A stretch of DNA of 64,000 nucleotides from Algoriphagus antarcticus (GTDB lineage: Bacteria > Bacteroidota > Bacteroidia > Cytophagales > Cyclobacteriaceae). The position numbers and the translations under genes were made by a program. Shown piece by piece: positions 1-8,246 of the stretch; positions within the stretch are counted from its first letter, which is position 1, and each line of letters opens with the position of its first letter. Under the pieces are notes generated by a model. The model worked only from the letters and a program-made list of their open reading frames with translations. It did not search any database and had not been told where the DNA came from. The DNA is taken from the NCBI RefSeq assembly GCF_002150685.1, contig NZ_MSSW01000031.1:62001-126000 (forward strand). The letters run 5' to 3'.

Positions 1-603
1 ACCTATACTGAAATACGCAACAGGATCTAGCATGCCAGATTCATAAAACTGAGAGGGGTCGATCGAGGCGGCACTTCGGGGAGCTTTTGGATAATAAATT
101 TTCAGGGGGACATTGACATCGTCCAGATTCACCGAAAGAAAGAAACCAACACCCCTGCCTAAAATAGCAGCTGGATTCAGGGGTGTTCCCAACGTGGTAT
201 CACCCCAGAAATAGCCTCTGGAGAATCGCTCCTGATCCAGAAAATTATCGGAAACTCCTTTGATCCTGCCAATCATCTGGTTGCCATTGTAATCGAGCAA
301 TGCATTGTCTTCGATGATCTCCGTGAGAATCGCTACACCTTCTAGGTTTTTGATACTGTCAAGCCATTCTTCACTGGTCATAAAGCTTTTCCCTACCACA
401 GCCTCTATTTTCAGCTCAGCATCGAAGCTAGCAAATAGGCCACGAATCAAATCCTCCAAGCCATTGAATACAGACATCACAATCACCAGCGCCATCGTGC
501 CCACAGCAACTCCTATCATAGAAATTCTGGACAAAATGGTGATAAAATTCCGCTTCTTTTTGCTGCGAAAATATCTGGAGGCTATGAAAAAACTGAGATT
601 CAA
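1..603 (-). CDS. ABC transporter permease, LolC/LolE (FtsX-like) type, C-terminus cut by window edge
   Basis: The reverse strand is open from the window edge to a TTG start at 601-603. The first residues read LNLSFFIASRYFRSKKKRNF, followed by a hydrophobic segment (about residues 20-45, including GVAVGTMALVIVMSVFNG). This is the usual start of LolC/LolE and MacB-like permeases: a short basic cytoplasmic leader, one membrane helix, then a periplasmic MacB_PCD-type domain. About 200 residues are visible; the family is usually about 400, so the C-terminal membrane helices lie outside. In the family such permeases move lipoproteins or other substrates out of the inner membrane with an ATPase partner. 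It follows the rbfA stop by 11 nt on the same strand, so the two are probably cotranscribed. The TTG start is chosen because no in-frame ATG lies between the rbfA stop and this point. The exact substrate is not determined. Confidence 0.75.
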   Translation of the reverse strand, partial: MNLSFFIASRYFRSKKKRNFITILSRISMIGVAVGTMALVIVMSVFNGLEDLIRGLFASFDAELKIEAVVGKSFMTSEEWLDSIKNLEGVAILTEIIEDNALLDYNGNQMIGRIKGVSDNFLDQERFSRGYFWGDTTLGTPLNPAAILGRGVGFFLSVNLDDVNVPLKIYYPKAPRSAASIDPSQFYESGMLDPVAYFSIG

Positions 604-614
604 TGATAGTTGGA

Positions 615-1001
615 TTAATCCTCTTCTTCTTGGTCTTCCTCTTTGGGTGGAGCAGGTGGTATTGCCAAATTAGAAATCACCTTATCCATATACTGTGCAT
701 AGGCTGCAGAGTCATCTGGAAAAAAGGCTATTTCAGGGATCACACGAACCGATTTGCCAATTCGCTTGGCCAATTGATGTCTGATTTCCTTTTTGTGCTC
801 ATTGATGAGCTTATAAGTTGCTTCAGGATCAGCCAATAAAAAGCTTAGGTAAACTTTTGCCAAGCCCAGATCAGGACTCATCAAAACCCGCGTGATCGTC
901 ACCATAGCCCGTCCGACGAGGTGTTTTGATTCTTTTTGAAATATATCACCAAGCTCTTTTTGGATCAACTTGGAGTATTTTTGTTGTCTTTTACTTTCCA
1001 T
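615..1001 (-). CDS. rbfA: 30S ribosome-binding factor A
   Basis: A 128-residue protein matching RbfA, the small KH-fold factor that binds the 5' helix of 16S rRNA during late 30S maturation and cold adaptation. The N-terminus MESKRQQKYSKLIQKELG and the stretch LVGRAMVTITRVLMSPDLGLAKVY are typical of the family, followed by a helix (LINEHKKEIRHQLAKRIGK) and VRVIPEIAFFPDD. The reading frame extends 14 codons upstream, but the ATG at 1001 gives the normal RbfA N-terminus and is preferred. The C-terminus ends in an acidic tail. It lies just upstream of the permease gene on the same strand and is divergent from the membrane-protein gene to the right. Confidence 0.93.
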   Translation of the reverse strand: MESKRQQKYSKLIQKELGDIFQKESKHLVGRAMVTITRVLMSPDLGLAKVYLSFLLADPEATYKLINEHKKEIRHQLAKRIGKSVRVIPEIAFFPDDSAAYAQYMDKVISNLAIPPAPPKEEDQEEED

Positions 1002-1090
1002 ATGAAGTATTTGTGGTACAAATTTAGCGAAATAGTTGGGCAAGCTTTAATTTCGGGCAAAACCAACCAAACACTCTTCTCCCATTTACC

Positions 1091-2473
1091 TTGTTCAGCT
1101 TTTTTAAATTAAATGACCCCTTCAGGCTTATCGGCATAGGAATATACATTCTCCTGCTGACAATCGTCTATTTGACCCTTAATCCTTTCCCTATTACCAA
1201 TCCTCAATTGATGTGGATGCTTCTGGGGGAGCGCTTGGGCCAAGGATATTTTTTGTATCAAGATATCATAGATGACAACGGACCTCTTTCGGCTGGATTC
1301 TTCACATTTATGGATTTGCTATTTGGGCGAAGCCTCTTTGCATACGAAATAGTAGGTAGATTATTAATATCCTTTCAGATACTGTATTGGAATTCCATTC
1401 TGATCAAGTTCAAGGCTTTTGATTTGAACACCTATCTGCCAGCAATCATCATGGCAGCACTATTTCACTTCTCGTTTGATTTACTCAGTTTGAGTCCAGC
1501 ATTATTGGGAAGTACCTTCTTGATATTAGCGCTAGGACAGCTTTTTTCTCAAACAGTCCTACAGAAAGATACAAGTGAGTCCACCTTATTAATAGGAATT
1601 TATGCAGGTCTGGCCACGGGTTTTCATCCCAATTACATTGTCTTTTTACCTTATATGATTTTCACAGGAATTGCCATCAGTAGCTTTTCCTTCCGTCAAT
1701 TGATGCTATCACTTGTGGGATACTTTTTGCCACTATTGTTGATTTCTGTATTCTATTTTTGGAATGACGGTCTGGAGGAAGCCATTCAAATATGGCCATT
1801 GACATTCCTGTCTGAGAAGTATGAATATCAGTCTCTTTTAAATTGGTTGTATCTTGGAATATTTCCATTATTACTGGCTGCGGCAGGTTATTTCATGGCT
1901 ACAGTGCTACGTGGATCGACCATTAACCAGCAGAAGCAGCGGCAACTTATCCTCATTTGGCTACTTTTTTCGGTAGCTGAATTTTTCATTATCAAGAAGC
2001 AATCTTCATATCAACTGGTGATACTCATACCCGGACTCACGTATCTCATCACCCAGTTTTTCTTGAATACCAAAAAAGAGATTACATCGAAAATTGCCTT
2101 TTATCTTTTGGTTTTGGGCCTTCCGGCAGTTGCTTTTATGTACTGGCAGCAAAAGGTTACAGATTCGGAATACTTTGTAGCCAAAAGTGAAGCAAAATAT
2201 TCAGGCGATATCCTGGTTTTGGGAGACAACCTCTCTCCTTATCTCAATGCCAGTCTAGGTGGTCCATTTCTTAATTATCGATTGAGTAAGCTTTATCTAG
2301 ATCAAGATCGTGATTTGAGAGAAAAGGCAAGACTCTTCCAGATGCTTCAAAAACAAAAGCCTTCGATAGTTCTCGATCCAAATGGGGACTTCGAAAAATT
2401 ACTCAAGCAATTTCCAGCTTTGGCGCACCAATACAATAAAACTTCATCGGGATTTTTTACTTTGAAAAAATAG
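1091..2473 (+). CDS. Polytopic membrane protein, unknown function
   Basis: A 460-residue protein with roughly ten hydrophobic segments spread along most of its length and a short soluble C-terminal part (about residues 365-460, starting near YFVAKSEAKYSGDILVLGD). The overall plan, with QGYFLYQDIIDDNGPLSAG in the first loop, recalls GT-C-like or DUF6427-type membrane proteins found in Bacteroidota, but I cannot assign a function. It starts with TTG at 1091; no earlier ATG is available in frame. It is divergent from rbfA. The next gene is over 280 nt away, so it is probably transcribed alone. Confidence is high that it is a real membrane protein and low for any family name. Confidence 0.72.
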   Translation: MFSFFKLNDPFRLIGIGIYILLLTIVYLTLNPFPITNPQLMWMLLGERLGQGYFLYQDIIDDNGPLSAGFFTFMDLLFGRSLFAYEIVGRLLISFQILYWNSILIKFKAFDLNTYLPAIIMAALFHFSFDLLSLSPALLGSTFLILALGQLFSQTVLQKDTSESTLLIGIYAGLATGFHPNYIVFLPYMIFTGIAISSFSFRQLMLSLVGYFLPLLLISVFYFWNDGLEEAIQIWPLTFLSEKYEYQSLLNWLYLGIFPLLLAAAGYFMATVLRGSTINQQKQRQLILIWLLFSVAEFFIIKKQSSYQLVILIPGLTYLITQFFLNTKKEITSKIAFYLLVLGLPAVAFMYWQQKVTDSEYFVAKSEAKYSGDILVLGDNLSPYLNASLGGPFLNYRLSKLYLDQDRDLREKARLFQMLQKQKPSIVLDPNGDFEKLLKQFPALAHQYNKTSSGFFTLKK

Positions 2474-2598
2474 AATTGATCAACTACTTTACACAAAAAA
2501 GGATAGGTGAACTGATATTTTAATCATTTGATTATCAGTTAAATAAACACTATTTTTAAGGGACAGTTTGTTTTTTTCTACACCTAATTAATTTTTTT

Positions 2599-2748
2599 AT
2601 GGAATCGCTCAGCCAGTTGCCAGTAGAATTTTCATATACTGAAAAGACTCAGCTTAATATCAAATGTTCCGAAATATACCTTAAAAGCCAATTTATACTT
2701 TTGAGAGATTTTTGGGTAGAGAGTATCGTCAAAATTCTACATTTTTAA
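2599..2748 (+). CDS. Possible small ORF (49 aa) before the LuxR-type regulator
   Basis: An ATG-started frame of 49 codons (MESLSQLPVEFSYTEKTQLN at the start, ending in KILHF and TAA) stops 11 nt before the start of the regulator at 2760. No family is recognised. The close spacing and orientation would fit a leader peptide or small partner protein, but a frame of this length can occur by chance in AT-rich DNA, and no convincing ribosome-binding site is seen. The rest of the 2474-2759 interval shows nothing else I can support. Confidence 0.22.
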   Translation: MESLSQLPVEFSYTEKTQLNIKCSEIYLKSQFILLRDFWVESIVKILHF

Positions 2749-2759
2749 CCAAGTAAACC

Positions 2760-3395
2760 ATGGAGCGGCATTGCATCATCGGCGAACCCACGCTACTTTC
2801 CGAAGGACTTCAGCACTATCTTGAAATTTATAGAGAAGCAAACGTGAATCTAATATCCCTAGAGGATTTGAAAACCAAAGGAGTTGTCATTTTGACCGAT
2901 GTACAGTTTCTATGGATAGGTGTGATTCAGGAAATCAAGTGGCTACTTAAACTCAGTCAAAAAATTGTCCGAAATCAACCTAAGATCAAATTATTTGTGT
3001 TTGGGGAATTTAAGGATCCGAGAAGCATCAAATCAATTTTCAAATCAGGTGCTTCAGGGTATCTTTTATCTAATTGCAGAACCCAAATTCTGAAAGAGGC
3101 AATTCACAAGGTCCATATGGGAATCCCTTTTCTGGATCCTCAATTGACGGAGATTTTTATTGACAACCTTCTTCAATCCCATCATTCGATTGCGTCTAAA
3201 AATCAATTGACCAAAAGGGAAAAGCAAATCCTCCAATTGATCGTGCAGGAATACACCACAAATGAAATAGCAAACAAACTTTTCATCAGTTTCTGTACTG
3301 TCGAAACCCATCGCCTGCATTTAATCCAGAAGATGGGAGTCCGGAATACTGCAGGATTAGTCCGAGAGGCTATTTCGTGCAACCTTGTCGACTGA
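2760..3395 (+). CDS. LuxR/NarL-family DNA-binding regulator with degenerate receiver domain
   Basis: A 211-residue protein built like a NarL/FixJ response regulator. Residues 1-125 have the outline of a receiver domain and residues 149-205 form a LuxR-type helix-turn-helix (LTKREKQILQLIVQEYTTNE, then FCTVETHRLHLIQKMGVRN). The phosphorylation machinery looks impaired: the acidic pair after strand 1 is replaced by Gly8-Glu9, and the Lys of the usual YLLK motif is Ser104 (GYLLSN). Asp47 may remain at the phosphoacceptor position. No sensor kinase is adjacent. It is the last gene before the injection-system locus and points toward it across about 880 bp, so it may control that locus; this is inference. 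Its stop codon is 2 nt before a pair of palindromes. Confidence 0.82.
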   Translation: MERHCIIGEPTLLSEGLQHYLEIYREANVNLISLEDLKTKGVVILTDVQFLWIGVIQEIKWLLKLSQKIVRNQPKIKLFVFGEFKDPRSIKSIFKSGASGYLLSNCRTQILKEAIHKVHMGIPFLDPQLTEIFIDNLLQSHHSIASKNQLTKREKQILQLIVQEYTTNEIANKLFISFCTVETHRLHLIQKMGVRNTAGLVREAISCNLVD

Positions 3396-3397
3396 TA

Positions 3398-3439
3398 TCC
3401 ATGAATTCATGGAGTTTTCAAAATCCATGAATTCGTGGA
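3398..3439. repeat. Twin 16-bp palindromes / long inverted repeat
   Basis: A perfect palindrome, TCCATGAATTCATGGA at 3398-3413, is followed by a copy with one change, TCCATGAATTCGTGGA at 3424-3439. Their starts are 26 bp apart, about two and a half helical turns. The two copies can also pair with each other in RNA as a 16-bp stem with one G-U pair and a 10-nt loop, followed by ATTTATT, which would suit a terminator for the regulator gene ending 2 nt upstream. Two readings remain open: a dimer-binding operator pair, or a terminator hairpin. Confidence 0.6.
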
Positions 3440-4276
3440 ATTTATTGCAGGAATTATTATTGAACTTTGACTAATCATTTCAATCATTACCTCAATGTCA
3501 ATAAAATATTTGTTATCCATTTTCTTAGAAAAAGTGGAAAATCCTTCTATACTTTTGATGATTTAAGTTTTTCTTTCTCGGTTTCTTGAATTTACATGAC
3601 TGTAAAGATCTAATATCCATTTCAAGTTTAAAAAATTGATTCCTTTTCAAGGATAATTCCAATCTAAGTTAATTTTAATTCATTTTGTTTTCAACTTCCC
3701 CTTGTCCTTAACACAATATTGTGATTAAGAAAAGCGAAGCTTTAATTTGATCTATTATTCATCGTTCAAAATATATATAATATATTTATCTCAAGCAGGA
3801 TAACCCAAATAGGCAGTATAACTATGCTAAATACTACTAAATGATGAAAAAATTATTCAGGTTGGATTTTACTCTAGTAGCCATAATTGTCGAATGCGCC
3901 ACGTGATACTGTACACACGAACTCTAAATTTTAATTCTTTTTTTGCACTTTGAGACAGAACATTAGAAAGCATGACATTAAGTAATCCCAAATCAAATTT
4001 GGAATAAAAAAGATAATTATCTTGAATCGGTTTAAAAATTTATTTTTAATGTTTGAAATCTAATTCAGTTATTTTAAGTACGAGATCAAACCCTTCTAAA
4101 ATCCTTTAGATATATTTTACTACAACAACTACAAGAGCATCAATTATCCAAACCTATCTATTTGCATCTTTTTTTTCTAACCGGGGAATTATATAAAAAT
4201 CACATTTCCCGTCCCATTTGAAAATGAAAGAACAGAGTTAGTTCCAGTTAATTTTTATGCTATATGAACATTTTCC
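3440..4276. other. AT-rich intergenic region before the eCIS locus
   Basis: About 840 bp without any credible gene on either strand. It is clearly AT-rich, with runs such as ATATATATAATATATTTAT near 3770. A short inverted repeat, CCAAAT-CAA-ATTTGG, lies at 3988-4002. I find no convincing Bacteroidota promoter (TTTG and TAnnTTTG boxes at the right spacing), but the region's length and position make it the likely place for the promoter and control sites of the downstream locus. Confidence 0.45.
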
Positions 4277-6508
4277 ATGAATAGTTCACTTCAACCACTG
4301 GTTTCCTGTATTATGCCCACTTTCAATCGACGGAAATTTGTTCCGTTTGCAGTTAAATATTTTTTAAGGCAGAATTATCCGAATAAGGAGCTCATTGTAA
4401 TTGATGATGGTACTGATTCCATCGAAGATTTGATTCCGGATGAAAGTTCTATTCAATATTACCGTCTAAATAAAAAGATCACGCTGGGAGAAAAGCTTAA
4501 CCTAGCCTGTGAGTATGCCAAAGGAGAGATCATAGCCCATTGGGATGATGATGATTGGTATGCTCCTACGAGAATTTCTTACCAGATCCATGAGCTCCAA
4601 AATAATGAAGCGGATGTCTGTGGAATCAACAACCTACTGTATCTTAACCTATCTACAAAAAATGCTTACCAATACATTTATCCCTCAGACCAAAGACCCT
4701 GGCTCATAGGTAGTTCACTCTGCTATTCCAAAGCGATATGGAAGCAAAATCACTTTGCTCCCATTAATGTTGGAATGGACGCATTATTTGTCTGGACCAG
4801 TCCTTCTCATCGGGTTCAAAATTTAGCAAATAAGGAGATATCCGTGCACATGATACATGAAGATAATGTAAGCCCAAAGAAGACGGGTGGCATCTGGTGG
4901 CATAGTTACCCGCTGGAAGAAATCCAGAATATCATGCAAGAAGATTGGCAATCTTACAGCAATGGTGCCTTTCATTCACCAGCTATAGCGGTAAAAGGAA
5001 AAGCAATTGAAGCAAGCAGTCTGCCAATGCCTACTGCTCAAAGCCTGCTGAAAAATGTTTATGCGTGTGCTGTCCACGAAAGTGAAGACTGCGTCATAGA
5101 CATGGTACGCAATCTCCATTTTCATGACCCTGATTCAAGAATTATCCTTTACAACGGCGGATTAGATCAAAATCTTCTTAATAAAGGCTTTCCATACGAA
5201 GATCTTGGATGTGAGATTTTTCCGAATCCCGTTCCTTTACAACATGGGTATCTTCACAACTACGCTTTAAACTCGATGAAATTCGCCTTACAGCAGGCAT
5301 CCTTCGACACTTTCACTATTGTGGATTCGGATCAACTAGCGATTAGGGATGGCTACACTAACCATATAAGCGACTATTTGAAGTCCCGAACGACAATTGG
5401 TTTGCTTTCCAATAAACCCGAAAAGATTTCAGTAAATGATACTGGCGTATGGACGGCTATCCAGGCATTCAATGAATTGGAACTTTGGAAACCTTTATTA
5501 AAGCAGTTTCATGATGGGGAAGAAAAGTTTGTTCATTGGAGCTTTTGGCCATCCACAGTCTTTACCGTAGATGCTGTTAAAGATCTATTAAAGCTTTTTG
5601 ATCAAAATGTCCAACTTCAGCAAATCATGAAGAAGACCAAAATCTGGGCAACCGAGGAAATAGTCTTACCTACTCTAATACGATTATTAGGTTATGACAT
5701 TGGTTTAAATCCTTGCGCTAATGATTTTGTAAGTTATCGAAAAGATTATTCGCTGCATGATTTAGAAAATGCCGAAAATAAAACTGATGCCTTTTGGATC
5801 CATCCTATTCAACGAAAATATGATGATCCATTGAGAAAACAAACCCGTCAAAAATCCAACCATTACATCCCTAAGGGTATGGAATTATTAAAGGAAACAA
5901 AAACTGTTGACCTGCCACTGATGCTACCTTTATTAGAGAATATCAGTAAGATTGAAGGCTGGCTGGCCGACAAAGAAGCAGATTTGCTCATTGCCTCCAC
6001 TCTTAAGGCCTGCTGTTCTTTACATCCGCCACACATTATCGTGGAAATCGGCAGTTATCATGGTAAGTCCACCGTGGCAATAGGGACTGTAATCAAGGCG
6101 CTTTTTCCATCTGCCAAAGTTTTTGCTATTGATCCTCATGAAGGTATAGTGGGCGCCACAGATCAGGGGCTCCAAAAGGTAGCTCCTACATTGGAGAAGT
6201 TTAATCAGAACATCCATGAGGCAGGCTTAGAAGAGACTGTGATTTTAATAAAGGATTATTCGTTTAATATCGACTGGAAAGACCCGATCTCATTTTTATT
6301 TATTGACGGATTGCATGATTATCCCAATGTAGCGAGAGATTTTTGGAAGTATTCACCACATGTCCTCTCCGGGGGATTCATTGCATTTCATGATTATGCA
6401 GATTATTACCCCGGAGTAATGGCACTGGTGGATGAGGTACTACTATCAGGTAATTTTAGAAAGATCTGTCTTGCCGAAAGTTTAATGGTTATACAAAAAG
6501 TTAACTGA
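4277..6508 (+). CDS. Glycosyltransferase / GT-like / methyltransferase fusion protein
   Basis: A 743-residue protein with three parts. Residues 7-200 are a family 2 glycosyltransferase (SCIMPTFNRRKFVPFAV, LIVIDDGTD, then AHWDDDDWY with the acidic metal/nucleotide-sugar motif at 90-93). Residues about 260-500 look like a second GT-A-like domain (VYACAVHESEDCVIDMVRNL, then FTIVDSDQLAI with a DSD near 350-352). Residues about 565-743 are a class I SAM-dependent methyltransferase of the Methyltransf_24 type (IVEIGSYHGKSTVAIG near 586, LFIDGLHDYPNVARDF near 674, GGFIAFHDY). There is no signal peptide, so it probably acts in the cytoplasm. It ends 7 nt before the Pvc16-like cap gene and so is likely in the same transcript. 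It could glycosylate a particle component, make a methylated glycan, or be cargo; it lacks the cargo N-terminal module seen in the three downstream proteins. Confidence 0.85.
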   Translation: MNSSLQPLVSCIMPTFNRRKFVPFAVKYFLRQNYPNKELIVIDDGTDSIEDLIPDESSIQYYRLNKKITLGEKLNLACEYAKGEIIAHWDDDDWYAPTRISYQIHELQNNEADVCGINNLLYLNLSTKNAYQYIYPSDQRPWLIGSSLCYSKAIWKQNHFAPINVGMDALFVWTSPSHRVQNLANKEISVHMIHEDNVSPKKTGGIWWHSYPLEEIQNIMQEDWQSYSNGAFHSPAIAVKGKAIEASSLPMPTAQSLLKNVYACAVHESEDCVIDMVRNLHFHDPDSRIILYNGGLDQNLLNKGFPYEDLGCEIFPNPVPLQHGYLHNYALNSMKFALQQASFDTFTIVDSDQLAIRDGYTNHISDYLKSRTTIGLLSNKPEKISVNDTGVWTAIQAFNELELWKPLLKQFHDGEEKFVHWSFWPSTVFTVDAVKDLLKLFDQNVQLQQIMKKTKIWATEEIVLPTLIRLLGYDIGLNPCANDFVSYRKDYSLHDLENAENKTDAFWIHPIQRKYDDPLRKQTRQKSNHYIPKGMELLKETKTVDLPLMLPLLENISKIEGWLADKEADLLIASTLKACCSLHPPHIIVEIGSYHGKSTVAIGTVIKALFPSAKVFAIDPHEGIVGATDQGLQKVAPTLEKFNQNIHEAGLEETVILIKDYSFNIDWKDPISFLFIDGLHDYPNVARDFWKYSPHVLSGGFIAFHDYADYYPGVMALVDEVLLSGNFRKICLAESLMVIQKVN

Positions 6509-6515
6509 TCAGAGG

Positions 6516-7130
6516 ATGCTACGAACAGCATTGGAATTTCTAACTGAAGAATTAAACCTATACATGAAGGTAAAAGATCCTATCAATTTTGGAAATGTCG
6601 ATTGTGTTATTCTATCAGGTTTAATGAATCCTGATGGAACATTTGCTATTCCTATGGATCAGGGAAATGATAGTTTTAAAGTCATCTTAACACTAATAAA
6701 TCTGGAGGAAGACCGAATAGCTGAATCGCAGTTGAGCTACCAAAAAAAAAACGACAACTTTCAGGTGATCAATCCCCCGGTTAATATCAATGCACTTATT
6801 CTCTTTTCTGTTTACGCCACCAGTTACCCCACTGCTTTAAGACTTCTATCCAATGTCATTTCCTTTTTTCAATCCAATACAGTATTTACACCAGAAAAAT
6901 ATCCGCATCTAAATGCCAAGGTTGAAGAAGATAAACCATGGGAAAAACTAGAAAAACTGCTGGTTAATCTGTACGGAACGACTTTAGAACAACAAAACAA
7001 CTTATGGGCAGCTCTTGGCGCGAAATATATGCCCAATGTGATTTATAAGATAAGAACCATGAGCTTTATTGACCATGAGCCAAAGATGCAGGCACCTCCT
7101 ATTACCGAAATAAACATTTTTGAAAGCTAA
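6516..7130 (+). CDS. Pvc16-like cap protein, DUF4255 (Pvc16 N-terminal) domain
   Basis: A 204-residue protein with the DUF4255/Pvc16_N pattern: an N-terminal helix (LRTALEFLTEELNLYMKVK), a central beta region with VILTLINLEEDRIAESQL, then NPPVNINALILFSVYATSYP and the helix ALRLLSNVISFFQSN. In Afp and PVC the Pvc16 protein caps the end of the tube and sheath away from the baseplate and stops growth. The C-terminal part (PWEKLEKLLVNLYGTTLEQQNNLWAALG, MPNVIYKIRT) is the usual family ending. Here it is the first structural gene, whereas in PVC-type loci pvc16 is near the end. It follows the glycosyltransferase fusion by 7 nt. Confidence 0.9.
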   Translation: MLRTALEFLTEELNLYMKVKDPINFGNVDCVILSGLMNPDGTFAIPMDQGNDSFKVILTLINLEEDRIAESQLSYQKKNDNFQVINPPVNINALILFSVYATSYPTALRLLSNVISFFQSNTVFTPEKYPHLNAKVEEDKPWEKLEKLLVNLYGTTLEQQNNLWAALGAKYMPNVIYKIRTMSFIDHEPKMQAPPITEINIFES

Positions 7131-7184
7131 AGACCACATTCATCTGTGACATATGACCATTAAAAGAATAGGCAAAACTAAACC

Positions 7185-8228
7185 ATGATACAAATCAAAT
7201 ACAAGCTCCTGTATGAGATAGAAATACTTCATGGCTTTTACCGTACGGGTAGATGTCCCGATTTCACATTGGTGCCTACCCAAGCGTGTAAGTCCCTGCT
7301 AAATTCATTTGGCCTCCGCTTTTTACCTAATAAATTTGGAGGGCAGGTATACGCCAAGGTCAACATGGATGAAACCATAAAAAGCCCCCTCACTGACGGA
7401 AGTCATTTTTCCTTCTTAATGGTATTGAACAATCCTAATTTCGATAATTTTTCAGTACTGAATACCTTGAAGCCGAAAGGGAGCCACTACTACTTCAATA
7501 ATTACACTAGTAATCTATCATTAGACTCCTCCCCATTGCTGGTGGCGAACAGTACGACTAAAGTGGTGTCAGATTCGGATTTGATGCCTTTTGTACTCCA
7601 TAGCTTTTCATACAAGCATGAGAATACAGCTGGCGTACAAGACAGCTCACTCCTATTCACTGATAGCGGGGAGGAATTCGATCAGAGTCTTAACAATCAC
7701 AATAATATATTCAATTTCAGCTACAATCTTATGAAGTCCAATGGAGGGAGGGCAAGACTTATTGTTGAGGAAGTAGAAAAAGCAGCGATGTATGTATTGT
7801 CACCGAATGATCTCCAAGATATATTTGGTATGATAGAAATATTCTACAAAGCCAGCTTGCCTACGGAATATCAATTTCAAAACAACAACCTCACTCTTTC
7901 ATCAAAATCATACAAAATCTCTTTTGCCAATACGGCCACTCGATGGAGGTATATAATTAGCAAGAAATACAATAAAGCATTGACAACGGTAATTGTCGGA
8001 AAAACTAATGGAAACCCAATTCCTTTTACGGCAGTGCCCAACCCACCTGCGGATCAGTTCATCCTAGCCTCAAATCAGCCTGTTTCTTTGCAGGAAGATC
8101 CTGTTACAGGAATTCAATTACGCGATCAAGCCGATAAAGTACTCATAGCCAATCTTCCAAATCCACCATTAATGTTGGTTAAAACAGAAGGCTCTGAGAC
8201 TTTCTCGGATATTCTTATAACTATTTAA
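7185..8228 (+). CDS. Unknown eCIS protein, candidate second cap/terminator component
   Basis: A 347-residue, mostly beta-rich protein without membrane segments or signal peptide. The N-terminal third has a distinctive block (YRTGRCPDFTLVPTQACKSL, then LRFLPNKFGGQVYAKV). I do not recognise a named family. It lies 54 nt after the Pvc16-like gene and 18 nt before the sheath gene, so it is embedded in the structural operon. From position, a role at the sheath-distal end (a second cap subunit, as in the two-component cap reported for the Algoriphagus particle) is a reasonable guess, but nothing in the sequence proves it. Confidence 0.7.
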   Translation: MIQIKYKLLYEIEILHGFYRTGRCPDFTLVPTQACKSLLNSFGLRFLPNKFGGQVYAKVNMDETIKSPLTDGSHFSFLMVLNNPNFDNFSVLNTLKPKGSHYYFNNYTSNLSLDSSPLLVANSTTKVVSDSDLMPFVLHSFSYKHENTAGVQDSSLLFTDSGEEFDQSLNNHNNIFNFSYNLMKSNGGRARLIVEEVEKAAMYVLSPNDLQDIFGMIEIFYKASLPTEYQFQNNNLTLSSKSYKISFANTATRWRYIISKKYNKALTTVIVGKTNGNPIPFTAVPNPPADQFILASNQPVSLQEDPVTGIQLRDQADKVLIANLPNPPLMLVKTEGSETFSDILITI

Positions 8229-8246
8229 CCCGTTAAACTTCATATC

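Noticed and set aside
3440..4276. CRISPR array or small RNA in the AT-rich region
   Set aside because: There are no regularly spaced repeats, and the short inverted repeat at 3988-4002 is not followed by a T run or conserved structure.
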